The notes beneath the pieces were generated by a model that saw nothing but the letters and a program-made list of their open reading frames with translations, was not told the DNA's origin and did not search any database. Position numbers and translations under genes: made by a program. Below, piece by piece: positions 9,107 to 16,525 of a stretch of DNA of 45,900 nt. Each line of letters begins with the position of its first letter. Position 1 is the first letter of the stretch. This DNA comes from JAZDJP01 sp043803805 (GTDB lineage: Bacteria > Planctomycetota > JAZDJP01), in the NCBI GenBank assembly GCA_043803805.1, contig JAZDJP010000072.1:1-45900 (forward strand), given 5' to 3'.

Positions 9107-9146
9107 GACTCGGCGACTCCCCGACTCGCTGACTCGCCGACTTCTT
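9107..9146 (+). repeat. GACTC octamer array, copy d
   Basis: Five octamers in the standard order (tails GGC, CCC, GCT, GCC, then GACTTCTT), 51 nt after copy c in the same orientation. Both copies are followed by similar AGTTTCCGG-containing sequence. Confidence 0.7.
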
Positions 9147-9200
9147 GCAACAGTTTCCGGTTTCCGGCGAGCCCCGAATCCCGATTCCCGGTTCTTCTGC

Positions 9201-9221
9201 GATTCACGAACCACGACTCAC
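9201..9221. repeat. Heptamer word array overlapping the recA stop
   Basis: Three heptamers: GATTCAC, GAACCAC, GACTCAC. The recA stop codon (9218-9220, minus strand) lies in the third unit. Confidence 0.45.
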
Positions 9222-10279
9222 GCCCGTGCCGCCCTCGCTTTCTTCTCATCCTCCACCTTGACGTGGATGGATGCGAGGATGGCTTTTTCGATCTCGGCGG
9301 CGATTTTCGAGTTCTCCCGGAGGAAATTCCGGGCGCTTTCCCGTCCCTGCCCGAGGCGCGTCTCGCCAAAATTGAGCCACGTCCCGCTTTTGGCGACGAC
9401 CCCCTGCTCCACCCCGAGATCGAGGAGATCCCCCGCCCGCGAGATGCCCTGGTTGAACAAAATGTCAAACTCGGCCTTCCGGAACGGCGGAGCCACCTTA
9501 TTCTTCACCACGGTGGCGCGGGTGCGATTGCCGATGGTCTCTTCCCCTTCTTTAATGGACCCGATCCGCCGGACGTCAATCCGCACCGACGCGTAGAATT
9601 TCAGCGCCCGCCCCCCCGGCGTCGTCTCGGGATTTCCGAAGAAGACGCCGATCTTCTCGCGGATCTGGTTGATGAAAATCATGCTCGTCTTGGACTTGGC
9701 GATCACCGCGGTGAGTTTCCGGAGCGCCTGGGACATGAGCCGCGCCTGGGAGCCGACCGTGGCCTGGCCCATCTCCCCCTCGAGTTCCGCCTTGGGGACG
9801 AGCGCCGCCACGGAATCCACCACGATCACATCCACCGCGTTGGACCGGACCAGGAGTTCCGCGATCTCCAGCGCCTGCTCGCCGGTGTCGGGCTGGGAGA
9901 CCAGCAGATTATCCAGATTCACCCCGAGCCGCCTCGCGTAGCCGGGGTCGAGGGCGTGCTCGGCGTCCACGAAGGCGGCGACGCCGCCGGCCTTCTGGGC
10001 GTTGGCGACCACATGAAGGGACAGCGTGGTTTTGCCGGAGGACTCGGGTCCGAAAATCTCGATCACCCGCCCCCGCGGAATGCCCCCCACTCCGAGCGCC
10101 ATGTCGAGGGAGACCGACCCCGTCGAGACGCTGGGCACGTCCACGCGGACGTCCGCCCCGAGGCGCATGATGGAGCCCTTGCCGTATTGCTTCTCGATCT
10201 GGGCCAGAGCCCGCCCGAGGGCCTGACGGCGCTCGTCCGTGACCCGCTCCACGTCCTTCGCCAGTTCTTTTTCCGCCAT
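9218..10279 (-). CDS. recA: Recombinase RecA
   Basis: 353 residues from the ATG at 10279, the usual RecA length. Walker A is GPESSGKT. The Walker B-like strand is VDVIVVDSVAAL and loop L2 follows FINQIREKIGVFFGNPETTPGG. An Ala/Lys-rich C-terminus ends the protein. It forms ATP-dependent filaments on single-stranded DNA, performs homologous pairing and stimulates LexA self-cleavage in the SOS response. No convincing LexA operator of the E. coli or Bacillus type was seen upstream. The GGGGGCGG before the start is a plausible ribosome-binding site. It is flanked by word repeats downstream and by a toxin-antitoxin locus upstream. Confidence 0.98.
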   Translation of the reverse strand: MAEKELAKDVERVTDERRQALGRALAQIEKQYGKGSIMRLGADVRVDVPSVSTGSVSLDMALGVGGIPRGRVIEIFGPESSGKTTLSLHVVANAQKAGGVAAFVDAEHALDPGYARRLGVNLDNLLVSQPDTGEQALEIAELLVRSNAVDVIVVDSVAALVPKAELEGEMGQATVGSQARLMSQALRKLTAVIAKSKTSMIFINQIREKIGVFFGNPETTPGGRALKFYASVRIDVRRIGSIKEGEETIGNRTRATVVKNKVAPPFRKAEFDILFNQGISRAGDLLDLGVEQGVVAKSGTWLNFGETRLGQGRESARNFLRENSKIAAEIEKAILASIHVKVEDEKKARAARA

Positions 10280-10339
10280 GGTCCGCCCCCCATTAGATTC
10301 CGTTGATCCCATTCTAACCAACCAGATTTCTCCCAGTCC

Positions 10340-10367
10340 ATTGTATCCGAACCCCCTTTCCCCGCAA
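10340..10367 (-). promoter_or_regulatory. Putative recA promoter
   Basis: Minus strand TTGCGG (10367-10362), 16-nt spacer, TACAAT (10345-10340). The leader to the ATG would be about 55 nt. Confidence 0.45.
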
Positions 10368-10400
10368 CAGGGTCATCCGGAATCCCGCCGTCCTTTTCCA

Positions 10401-10441
10401 TTGACCATTGCACATCCCGATTGTACACTCATCGTGTACAA
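10401..10441 (+). promoter_or_regulatory. Toxin-antitoxin promoter with palindromic operator
   Basis: TTGACC (10401-10406), 17-nt spacer, TACACT (10424-10429). A perfect inverted repeat TTGTACAC-N5-GTGTACAA (10421-10441) overlaps the -10 element. This is the expected place for antitoxin/toxin autorepression of the downstream pair. Confidence 0.7.
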
Positions 10442-10464
10442 CTCACCCGAACAGGAAGATTCCC

Positions 10465-10719
10465 ATGCTGAAACAGGTGGATACCAGCACCCTCCGCGAT
10501 CATCTCCGCGACGTTCTGGAAGACGTTTCTCAAACCCGGGATTACGTGCTCATCACCCGGCGTTCCAAACCCGTGAGCGCCATGGTGAATCTGGATTTCT
10601 TCGAGGATCTTCTGGCCCTGTCCATCCCGGACTACCTCAAGGGCGTCCGCGAGGCCCGCGAGGATTACCGCAAGGGGCGGGTGGCCGCCCACCGGGACGT
10701 GTTCGGCAAACTCGGATGA
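10465..10719 (+). CDS. Phd/YefM-family antitoxin
   Basis: 84 residues starting MLKQVDTSTLRDHLRDVL after AGGAAG. The N-terminal part matches the Phd/YefM DNA-binding fold (VLITRRSKPVSAMVNLDFFEDL). The acidic, helical C-terminus (DYLKGVREAREDYRKG) is the likely toxin-neutralising region. The stop overlaps the toxin start (ATGA), so the two are translationally coupled. It probably represses its own promoter through the palindrome at 10421-10441. Confidence 0.88.
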   Translation: MLKQVDTSTLRDHLRDVLEDVSQTRDYVLITRRSKPVSAMVNLDFFEDLLALSIPDYLKGVREAREDYRKGRVAAHRDVFGKLG

Positions 10720-10967
10720 CGTTCGAATTGGTGTACACCCGACGGGCCGTCCGGGACATCCAGGCCCTGGACCCCCTCGTCCGGAAGCGCCTGGGGCGTA
10801 AACTCTTGGAATTGCGGAAGGATCCCGCCGCCCGGTCGCGCAAATTGTCCGATCCGCGTCTGGGCATGTACCGGTTCCGGATCGGCGACTATCGCGTCAT
10901 TTTCGATATCACCGACAGTCAAATCGTGATCCTGCGCGTGGGGCATCGCCGGGAAATCTACCGTTGA
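10716..10967 (+). CDS. RelE/ParE-family toxin
   Basis: 83 residues. The small basic fold shows MTFELVYTRRAVRDIQAL, then LRKDPAARSRKLSDP, YRFRIGDYRVIFDI and the end HRREIYR, which is typical of RelE/ParE toxins of the mRNA-interferase type. It overlaps the antitoxin gene by 4 nt. Its 3' end also overlaps the converging GNAT gene by 10 nt, so transcription of one may interfere with the other. Confidence 0.88.
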   Translation: MTFELVYTRRAVRDIQALDPLVRKRLGRKLLELRKDPAARSRKLSDPRLGMYRFRIGDYRVIFDITDSQIVILRVGHRREIYR

Positions 10968-11449
10968 CGAATCCGCCGTCTCATCCGGTGCATATAGGTC
11001 CGGAACCCAAGCGCCCCCCAAAACCCGCAGGCCGCGCGGTTGGCGGTCGCCACCATGAGTTCCATCTCCGGGAGGCGGCGCTCCCGGAACCAATTTTCCG
11101 CTGCGCGGACAAGCGCCCGCCCGACCCCATGGCGTCGGCATCGGGCCGCCACCCCCATGCTCATCAGGAATCCGTGGCGACGATGACTCAATACCGGCGG
11201 TTTCATCGCCTCGGAGACCGTGAGGAATCCGATCACCCGTCCGCCGCCGGTCACGGCAACAAAGACCCGCGATTTCCGAGACCGCATCAATTGACGAAGA
11301 TGCGAGGCGAACTTCGCGCGCGCCCCCGATGCTGTGGCATACGCCGGATCGAGACGGGCATGAAACGCCTGGAATTCGGCCCATCGCGCAAGAATCGCGT
11401 TTGTGTCCGTCTGCGTCGCCCGCCTGATGATCAATTGCTCATGGCTCAT
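10958..11449 (-). CDS. GNAT-family N-acetyltransferase
   Basis: 163 residues starting at 11449 by an ATGA overlap with pdxH. The acetyl-CoA binding motif A is visible as GVAARCRRHGVGRALVRAAENW. Motif B is ANRAACGFWGALGFRTY. The substrate cannot be predicted; it may be an amine, peptide or protein N-terminus. It is the last gene of the pfkB-thpR-pdxH-GNAT operon. Its 3' end overlaps the converging toxin gene. Confidence 0.85.
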   Translation of the reverse strand: MSHEQLIIRRATQTDTNAILARWAEFQAFHARLDPAYATASGARAKFASHLRQLMRSRKSRVFVAVTGGGRVIGFLTVSEAMKPPVLSHRRHGFLMSMGVAARCRRHGVGRALVRAAENWFRERRLPEMELMVATANRAACGFWGALGFRTYMHRMRRRIRQR

Positions 11450-12042
11450 GGGTTCAACAACCCGATCTTCCACCCCGTCCCGTCCCGCATGTAAAGGACG
11501 CGGTCGTGAAGGCGGTCCGGGCGGCCGAACCAAAATTCGATCCGTTCCGGAACGAGCCGGAACCCCGACCAGAACGGCGGCCGGGGCACCGCCGACCCCA
11601 GGTGTTTCCGCCGGATCTCCCGCACCGCCCCCACGAGTTCCTCCCGGGAGGACAGCGGCTCGCTCTGCCTCGACGCCCACGCCCCGATCTGGCTTCCCCG
11701 GGGACGCGAGGCGAAGTACGCATCGGCCTCGGCCGGAGACACTTTCTCCAGAATCCCCTCGGCACGGACCTGCTCCTCGAAAAGCGGCCACCAGAAACCG
11801 ATGGCCGCGCGGGGATTCGCCGCGATCTCGCGGCCCTTGCGGCTCCGCTCATTTGTGTAGAACACGAAGCCGCGGGCATCCGCGCCCTTGAGAAGCATCA
11901 TCCGCACCGACGGCTTTCCGTCCGGGGTCGCCAACGCCACAATCAGGGCGTTCGACATCGGCACCCCCGCCGCCTCCACCCGCGCGAGCGCCGCCCGGAA
12001 CCGCTCCATCGGGTCCTTATCCGCCAGAAGATCCCTTGTCAT
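11446..12042 (-). CDS. pdxH: Pyridoxamine 5'-phosphate oxidase
   Basis: FMN flavoprotein that oxidises pyridoxine or pyridoxamine 5'-phosphate to PLP. Conserved segments include PSVRMMLLKGADARGFVFYTN (FMN binding), SRKGREIAANPRAA, FASRPRGSQIGAWASRQSEP and the C-terminal PERIEFWFGRPDRLHDR. Three ATGs follow one another (12048, 12045, 12042). GGAGG touches the first, so the third gives the best spacing and 198 residues; the longest form has 200. The gene overlaps thpR upstream and the GNAT gene downstream, which indicates tight translational coupling. The reaction uses oxygen in known enzymes, which is notable in an otherwise anaerobic-looking gene set. Confidence 0.93.
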   Translation of the reverse strand: MTRDLLADKDPMERFRAALARVEAAGVPMSNALIVALATPDGKPSVRMMLLKGADARGFVFYTNERSRKGREIAANPRAAIGFWWPLFEEQVRAEGILEKVSPAEADAYFASRPRGSQIGAWASRQSEPLSSREELVGAVREIRRKHLGSAVPRPPFWSGFRLVPERIEFWFGRPDRLHDRVLYMRDGTGWKIGLLNP

Positions 12043-12637
12043 CATCATCCTCCACCGTTGCCGATTCCCCGAGGGGGTACCGGCCCGCCACGCGGTATAC
12101 CGGGCCGTCCGATAATAATTCGCTCGTCATCAACGCCACGTGATCCACCGTCATCGTCCCGAGGGCGCGGTCCCGCCATTTCCAGATGAGTTCCCCGAGG
12201 TCCCGGAAATCGGCGCTCCCGCCGCGCACCCGCCCGATGGTCCAGTGGGGCCGGAAGGGTTTTTCGTCGCGGGGGAACCCCAGATCCGCCATGGCGCGTT
12301 CCACCTTCCCGGCCATCGTCCGCATGACCGCGGCGTCGGCCTCCTCCACCCCGGCCATCCACACCACGCGCGGCTTGGCCGTGTTCGGAAACGCCCCCAT
12401 CCCCCGCACCGTGACGTCGAACGGCGGGATGCCGGCGAGCGCCTCCTGGAGCGCCTGCCCGGTCTCAGGAAACCGGTTCACATCCGTCTCGCCAAGGAAT
12501 TTCAGAGTAAGGTGGAAATTCTCCATGGAGACCCACCGCACCACCCCGGAACTCCCCTTAAGCTCCCGGAGAAACCGGCCGTATCCCCTCCGGACGTCGT
12601 CCGACGGCAGAACGGCGAGAAAGGCGCGCATCAGCAT
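12017..12637 (-). CDS. thpR: RNA 2',3'-cyclic phosphodiesterase (2'-5' RNA ligase family)
   Basis: 206 residues (204 if the second ATG at 12631 is used). It has the two HxT motifs of the 2H phosphoesterase fold: FHLTLKFLG near residue 41 and PHWTIGRV near residue 130. These histidine-threonine pairs hydrolyse 2',3'-cyclic phosphates on RNA. The C-terminal ESATVEDDDDKGSSGG tail overlaps the pdxH start. The gene lies 7 nt after pfkB in the same operon. Confidence 0.9.
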   Translation of the reverse strand: MLMRAFLAVLPSDDVRRGYGRFLRELKGSSGVVRWVSMENFHLTLKFLGETDVNRFPETGQALQEALAGIPPFDVTVRGMGAFPNTAKPRVVWMAGVEEADAAVMRTMAGKVERAMADLGFPRDEKPFRPHWTIGRVRGGSADFRDLGELIWKWRDRALGTMTVDHVALMTSELLSDGPVYRVAGRYPLGESATVEDDDDKGSSGG

Positions 12638-12644
12638 GGTGGAA

Positions 12645-13565
12645 TCACCATCCCCCCACCGCGCGGCGGAAATCCCCGGCCCGCCGGGCGATATCGGCGC
12701 GCGTGAGGCGCGCCAGGCGCGACAGACCGAATCCCTCCACCGTGAACGAGGCCGTCACCGTCGCGGCAACGAGGGCCTTCCGGAACCCGGCGAACGACAA
12801 ATCCCCCGTCCGCGCGAGATGCCCCATCATGCCGCCCGCGAAACTGTCGCCGGCGCCGGTGGGATCCACGACGCGTTCGGTCGGGAAACTCGGCAACGCC
12901 CCCACCGCGCGGCCGTGGAACAGAAGGCACCCGTGTTCGCCTTTTTTGACGACCACCACGCGCGGGCCCATTTTCTGGACGCGCCGGCCCGCCGCGACGA
13001 GGTTCGCCGTGCCGGCGAGCATCCGCGCCTCGCCGTCGTTCAGCACCAGGCCGTCCACCTCCCGGAGAAGCGCGCGTAGCGCCGGCCGGTGGTGTTCGAT
13101 CCAGAGATTCATGGTGTCGGCGATGATTAATTTGGGAGCGCGGACCTGCCGGAGGACCTCCCTCTGAAGGACGGGGCTGCCGTTGGCGAGAAACACGTAG
13201 CCGCTGTCCCGGAACGATCCCGGAAGACACGGGCGGAACGTCCCGAAGACATTCAACGCGACGTCGAGGGTCTTCGCCTCGTTCATGGCGCCCTCGTACC
13301 GCCCCTTCCAGCGGAACGTCCGGCCCTTCTCGACGACGAGCCCGCCGAGATCCACCCCGCGACGGGCCAGGAACGCCAGACGCGATTTCGGGAAATCCTC
13401 CCCCACCACGCCCACGAGTCGCACCGGCGCCGCGAGCGACGCCGCGGCCGAGAAATACACCGCCGAGCCGCCCAGGATGTCCGCCTGGCGCCCGTGCGGC
13501 GTTTCGATGGAATCGAACGCGATGGACCCGACGACGACGATTGCCTTCCGGCCGGATGCGCCCAT
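12645..13565 (-). CDS. PfkB-family carbohydrate kinase
   Basis: 306 residues, GGAGG 8 nt before the start. It has the N-terminal glycine region (GSIAFDSIETPHGR, LGGSAVYFSAAAS) and the signature 2 motif DPTGAGDSFAGG with the catalytic Asp in GAGD. The substrate may be ribose, adenosine or another sugar or nucleoside. The conserved SIAFDSIETP start recalls the subgroup often annotated as sugar kinase. It heads the pfkB-thpR-pdxH-GNAT operon. A TATCAT hexamer about 23 nt upstream of the ATG could be its -10. Confidence 0.9.
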   Translation of the reverse strand: MGASGRKAIVVVGSIAFDSIETPHGRQADILGGSAVYFSAAASLAAPVRLVGVVGEDFPKSRLAFLARRGVDLGGLVVEKGRTFRWKGRYEGAMNEAKTLDVALNVFGTFRPCLPGSFRDSGYVFLANGSPVLQREVLRQVRAPKLIIADTMNLWIEHHRPALRALLREVDGLVLNDGEARMLAGTANLVAAGRRVQKMGPRVVVVKKGEHGCLLFHGRAVGALPSFPTERVVDPTGAGDSFAGGMMGHLARTGDLSFAGFRKALVAATVTASFTVEGFGLSRLARLTRADIARRAGDFRRAVGGW

Positions 13566-13638
13566 GGAAAATCCTCCGCGAAAAGCGGGATGATACCCGC
13601 GCCGCCCCGCTTATGCAAGGAAGGGGACAGGACGGGGA

Positions 13639-13678
13639 GAAGTCGGCGAGTCCGCGAGTCGGGGAGTCGCCGAATCGA
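13639..13678 (-). repeat. GACTC octamer array, copy e (reverse)
   Basis: Read on the minus strand, the five standard octamers appear in the same order as copy b. The first is GATTC instead of GACTC. It lies upstream of pfkB. Confidence 0.7.
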
Positions 13679-13750
13679 AGAAAGAGATCATCGCACGTAT
13701 CGTGAAGGATGTTCCGGGGTGACGCCAGAGCAGTTCACGAATTGATACAC

Positions 13751-13813
13751 CCGCTCATCCTGAGCCTGTCGAAGGATGCGCCCGTGCTCATGGGTCGACG
13801 GACTCACCATGAC
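13751..13813. repeat. REP-like palindromes, two adjacent types
   Basis: 13751-13778 contains CATCCT, an 11-nt asymmetric loop, and AGGATG. 13786-13813 is a degenerate copy of the second type (CATGGT with ACCATG). The same pairing of types occurs at 32601-32671. Confidence 0.65.
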
Positions 13814-13908
13814 AGGCATCCTCGTTGAAACTGATGTCCAGACACCAGCGCATCTCGTTTTCCACCCGCCAATGATTTCGAACCAGTTGCGCCATCGGAA
13901 AGGCGTCG
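13803..13908 (-). pseudogene. ISAs1-family transposase fragment
   Basis: Read on the minus strand, one frame gives MAQLVRNHWRVENEMRWC and then LDISFNEDACHGE. This matches the conserved C-terminal block of ISAs1/H-repeat transposases (HWxxEN, then LDVxFxED). Only about 35 codons survive; no start, catalytic core or ends were found. The intact flanking space 13566-14283 holds only repeats and this fragment. Confidence 0.6.
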
Positions 13909-14025
13909 TTGGAAAAGGAAATCCTGAAATTCCGGGAGCAACGCCACATCCATAATCATTTTCCCCAATTCCAGAATTCCGATAACGATCCGGAAAAAAA
14001 CAGAGGGGGAGGGATCGACACGCAT

Positions 14026-14034
14026 GGTATAATC
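14026..14034 (+). promoter_or_regulatory. Extended -10 element
   Basis: TGGTATAAT on the plus strand, about 250 nt upstream of the esterase gene. It may start a long leader for that gene. A hairpin-forming stretch (ATTCTGC with GCAGAA, about 14061-14088) lies just downstream. No coding sequence is supported between them. Confidence 0.35.
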
Positions 14035-14125
14035 GCTTCTGGGACAAGCCCGTGCACCGGATTCTGCTACGCCTTCGGCTTCGCAGAACCGGGGACCGGC
14101 AACGTTATGAGGAAGACAAATGATG

Positions 14126-14278
14126 CCTTGCTCCAGTTATTTGATTTGCAACGCCTTACTGGGAAAGGGGTTGTGATACTCGCCAGCATGAAACCGTCTT
14201 CAAACGTTATTTTGACACAATGCAGCATTGTAACCTTCTCGGAAACATGAAGTTGGGACGATTTTGACTGGAGCAAGG
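14126..14278. repeat. Long-range inverted repeat upstream of the esterase gene
   Basis: CCTTGCTCCAG (14126-14136) and its perfect reverse complement CTGGAGCAAGG (14268-14278) enclose about 130 nt of lower-GC sequence. The right arm provides the AAGG preceding the esterase start. It may be a remnant of mobile-element ends or an RNA structure. Confidence 0.4.
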
Positions 14279-14283
14279 TATAA

Positions 14284-15252
14284 ATGATTAAGCAAAAACC
14301 AATAATACCGTCTATTCTATTTGCCTTATTCTTATCGTTCGTGAGTTTCTCAAGCGGTAATACTTCTGATACAAATTATTCCGATTCAATAATCTTTGGC
14401 GGACTAAAACGGACCTATCTCATCCATATTCCATCTTCGCATGATAAAACTAAATCAACGCCGCTTTTAATTGCGTTACACGGAGGAGGAGGAACGGGTA
14501 AGAATATGGTAAAACTTACGCTTGGCGGTTTTGATAAGTTGTCAGACAAAAAAGGTTTTGTTGTGGTCTATCCGGATGGGATTGAAAAGCAATGGAACGA
14601 TGGAAGAAGTGGAGAAGAAACAGGATATCGCGCGCACAAAGAAAACATAGATGATGTTGGTTTTATCTCAGCCTTGATTGACACCCTTATAAAAAAACTG
14701 AATATAGATCCAAAACGTGTTTACGTGACAGGGATGTCAAATGGCGCAATAATGTCTTACCGTCTTGCCTGCGAGTTGATTGAAAAGATAGCCGCGATCG
14801 CTCCGGTTACGGGGAATATCCCGCAATACTTATATCCGTCTTGTTCGCCTTCAAGGCCAATTTCAGTTCTAGCCATCAACAATGTAAATGATCCTCTCAT
14901 GCCCTTCGCAGGCGGGAATATTACCGGACCATTTGGATTTAAGAAACTGGGGAAAGTATTATCAACATCTGAAACTATCCGGTTTTGGGTAACTCATAAT
15001 AACTGTTCATTATCACCAGTCATTACTTATGAACCGGACAAAGACCCGAAAGATGGCACACGGGCACGAAAAGAAGTATATAGGAATGGCAAAGATGGAA
15101 CTGAGGTAATTCTTTATGCCATTGAAGGCGGAGGACACACATGGCCAAGCGGTTATCAGTACCTGAATGAAAGAATTATTGGCAAGACAAGCAAAGACAT
15201 GAATGCGAATGAAGTCATTTGGGATTTTTTTGAAAAACATCCGGCGCAGTAA
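14284..15252 (+). CDS. Secreted PHB-depolymerase/feruloyl-esterase-like hydrolase
   Basis: 322 residues with an N-terminal signal peptide (about residues 1-25). It is an alpha/beta hydrolase of the LpqC/esterase PHB type. The oxyanion region is IALHGGGGTGKNM. The nucleophile elbow is GMSNG. The acid region is NNVNDPLMPFAGG and the catalytic His lies in GGGHTWP. It probably cleaves esters on plant polysaccharides or polyesters; the true substrate is unknown. The gene is strikingly AT-rich, with AAA/ATA-rich codon use unlike its neighbours, which indicates recent transfer. It lies between an IS remnant and a RAYT element. Confidence 0.85.
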   Translation: MIKQKPIIPSILFALFLSFVSFSSGNTSDTNYSDSIIFGGLKRTYLIHIPSSHDKTKSTPLLIALHGGGGTGKNMVKLTLGGFDKLSDKKGFVVVYPDGIEKQWNDGRSGEETGYRAHKENIDDVGFISALIDTLIKKLNIDPKRVYVTGMSNGAIMSYRLACELIEKIAAIAPVTGNIPQYLYPSCSPSRPISVLAINNVNDPLMPFAGGNITGPFGFKKLGKVLSTSETIRFWVTHNNCSLSPVITYEPDKDPKDGTRARKEVYRNGKDGTEVILYAIEGGGHTWPSGYQYLNERIIGKTSKDMNANEVIWDFFEKHPAQ

Positions 15253-15281
15253 TTTTTTCTGCAACAGCGAATAACAGGGAC

Positions 15282-15373
15282 TTCCGACTTCCGGGGACAC
15301 TCACAGGACTTCCGGGGGACTTCCGGGGGACTTCCGGGGGGACTTCCGGGGGGGGACTTCCGGGGACACTCAC
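15282..15373. repeat. G-rich tandem repeat of GGACTTCC units
   Basis: Units of ACTTCC alternate with G-runs of 5, 5, 6, 8 and 4. The tract is bounded on both sides by CCGGGGACACTCAC. On the plus strand it fits the G3+N1-7 quadruplex pattern. It forms the 3'-side flank of the RAYT gene. Confidence 0.7.
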
Positions 15374-16117
15374 CATTTTCCATGGGCTCACTCACTTCTT
15401 TTTCCTCGGCCGCCCCGGCTGGCCACGCGTCAAGACGCGGCCCAGCGCTTTCTCCATCCTTCCCACGAATGTCGAATCCCCGGCGGGACGGCCCGACATC
15501 GTCTCCTCCCGCAATCGCCTCATCGCCCCTTCATCATCCGTCATTCTCAAATGCCTCCGCCAATCATCCGCCATCCCTGCCGTCCATTCCATCGACTTCA
15601 CCAGAGGATCCTCCTTGCGCAACCCCGCATGAAAACCCGCGCTCGACCAGGGGTATTCCTCCGCCTTCTTCACCAACTTCGCCCGCACGGGATTTCGTTC
15701 CACATATCGCACCGCATGCCATGCGTGCGCCTCATCCAGGGGGCTTGAGGCGAAGCGCCCCTGCCAGAGAAATCCACGCCATCCCTTCCGGAAATTCACC
15801 CGGCGCGTGTATTGCGTATGCACCCGGCCGAAACAGAGCGCCAGGGAATTCTCCGTCTTCGGCACCACCACCCCGTGCATATGATTCGGCATGAGGCACC
15901 AGGCCCAGACGATCACGCCAAACCGATCGGCCGCTTCACCCAACCCGATCAGATAGTGCCGATAATCATCTTCTGAAAAGAACACCTTCTGGCGGCGTGT
16001 GCCGCGCTGGGTGATATGATGGGGAATTCCGGGAATGACCACCCGGGCAAGCCGTGCCATGGAGTACATTCTCCTTTCCGAAACCGTTCATGTCAAGATT
16101 ATTAGTGAGTGTCCCCG
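15360..16117 (-). mobile_element. RAYT element with 14-bp inverted repeats
   Basis: CCGGGGACACTCAC (15360-15373) and GTGAGTGTCCCCGG (16104-16117) are perfect inverted repeats bracketing a Y1 transposase gene. A second left copy lies at 15290-15303. Confidence 0.7.
15392..16060 (-). CDS. REP-associated tyrosine transposase (RAYT, Y1_Tnp)
   Basis: 222 residues from the ATG at 16060, which has AAGGAG at 10 nt; an ATG at 16069 touches the Shine-Dalgarno and is less likely. The family signature is complete: MARLARVVIPGIPHHITQRG at the start, the HUH motif in CLMPNHMHGVVVP, and the Tyr in RYVERNPVRAKLV. The basic tail is GQPGRPRKKK. Such enzymes nick at REP-type hairpins and are usually single-copy domesticated elements. 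It shares the fold and about half the motifs of the second RAYT at 27068-27733 but is clearly a different lineage. Confidence 0.92.
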   Translation of the reverse strand: MARLARVVIPGIPHHITQRGTRRQKVFFSEDDYRHYLIGLGEAADRFGVIVWAWCLMPNHMHGVVVPKTENSLALCFGRVHTQYTRRVNFRKGWRGFLWQGRFASSPLDEAHAWHAVRYVERNPVRAKLVKKAEEYPWSSAGFHAGLRKEDPLVKSMEWTAGMADDWRRHLRMTDDEGAMRRLREETMSGRPAGDSTFVGRMEKALGRVLTRGQPGRPRKKK

Positions 16118-16341
16118 GAATTCCCCGCCCCGGAATTCCCCGGACAAAGGAGGTGAAACTATGGCTGCTGGATAAGTCGGCGGGTATAATGGCGGCGGCT
16201 CGGGAAGTCGGTCATGTCGTCAGTGCGGCGACGGCATGGCGCCGGACGGTCCGGATGTGGCTCGAAACCAACGGACATATCGTCGTGACGCCGCGTGTTA
16301 AAGTGTCACCCTATTTCTTCGCAAAAAACTCTCATAATTAG

Positions 16342-16512
16342 GTGGGCGGCACACTGGTCGGATCGGGTCTGTACCTGCCGGCCGACGTCGACTGGCTGCC
16401 GGAGGTGGTCTGCCTCCTCGATCAACTCATCCGCTACTCGGCGCGCAAGGACGCCGTCTCCAAGGTCTCGATCACGACGGAGGAACTGGCCAAGGCCATC
16501 GGTGGTAAATAG
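16342..16512 (+). pseudogene. Truncated 3' end of an unidentified gene
   Basis: An open stretch of 56 codons starts right after an in-frame TAG at 16339-16341 and ends at 16512. It encodes VGGTLVGSGLYLPADVDWLP followed by a helical, charged C-terminus (KVSITTEELAKAIGGK). Codon use is normal for this genome, unlike the preceding 16120-16340 stretch. Only 13 nt separate it from the GH42-like gene. It looks like the C-terminal remnant of a gene whose 5' part was replaced at about 16340. A small gene starting with GTG at 16342 is possible but less likely. The parent family is not recognised. Confidence 0.45.
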
Positions 16513-16525
16513 TGGAGGACTCACC

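Noticed and set aside
10280..10380. LexA operator in front of recA
   Set aside because: No CTG-N10-CAG or GAAC-N4-GTTC match was seen; SOS control remains possible through an unknown operator.
13909..14250. Plus-strand frame of 113 codons before the esterase
   Set aside because: Composition and content are unlike a protein, and it spans hairpins and the inverted repeat.
16054..16341. 95-codon plus-strand frame beside the RAYT
   Set aside because: It covers the RAYT end repeat and has no conserved features; a TATAATGG inside it is not placed as a leaderless start.
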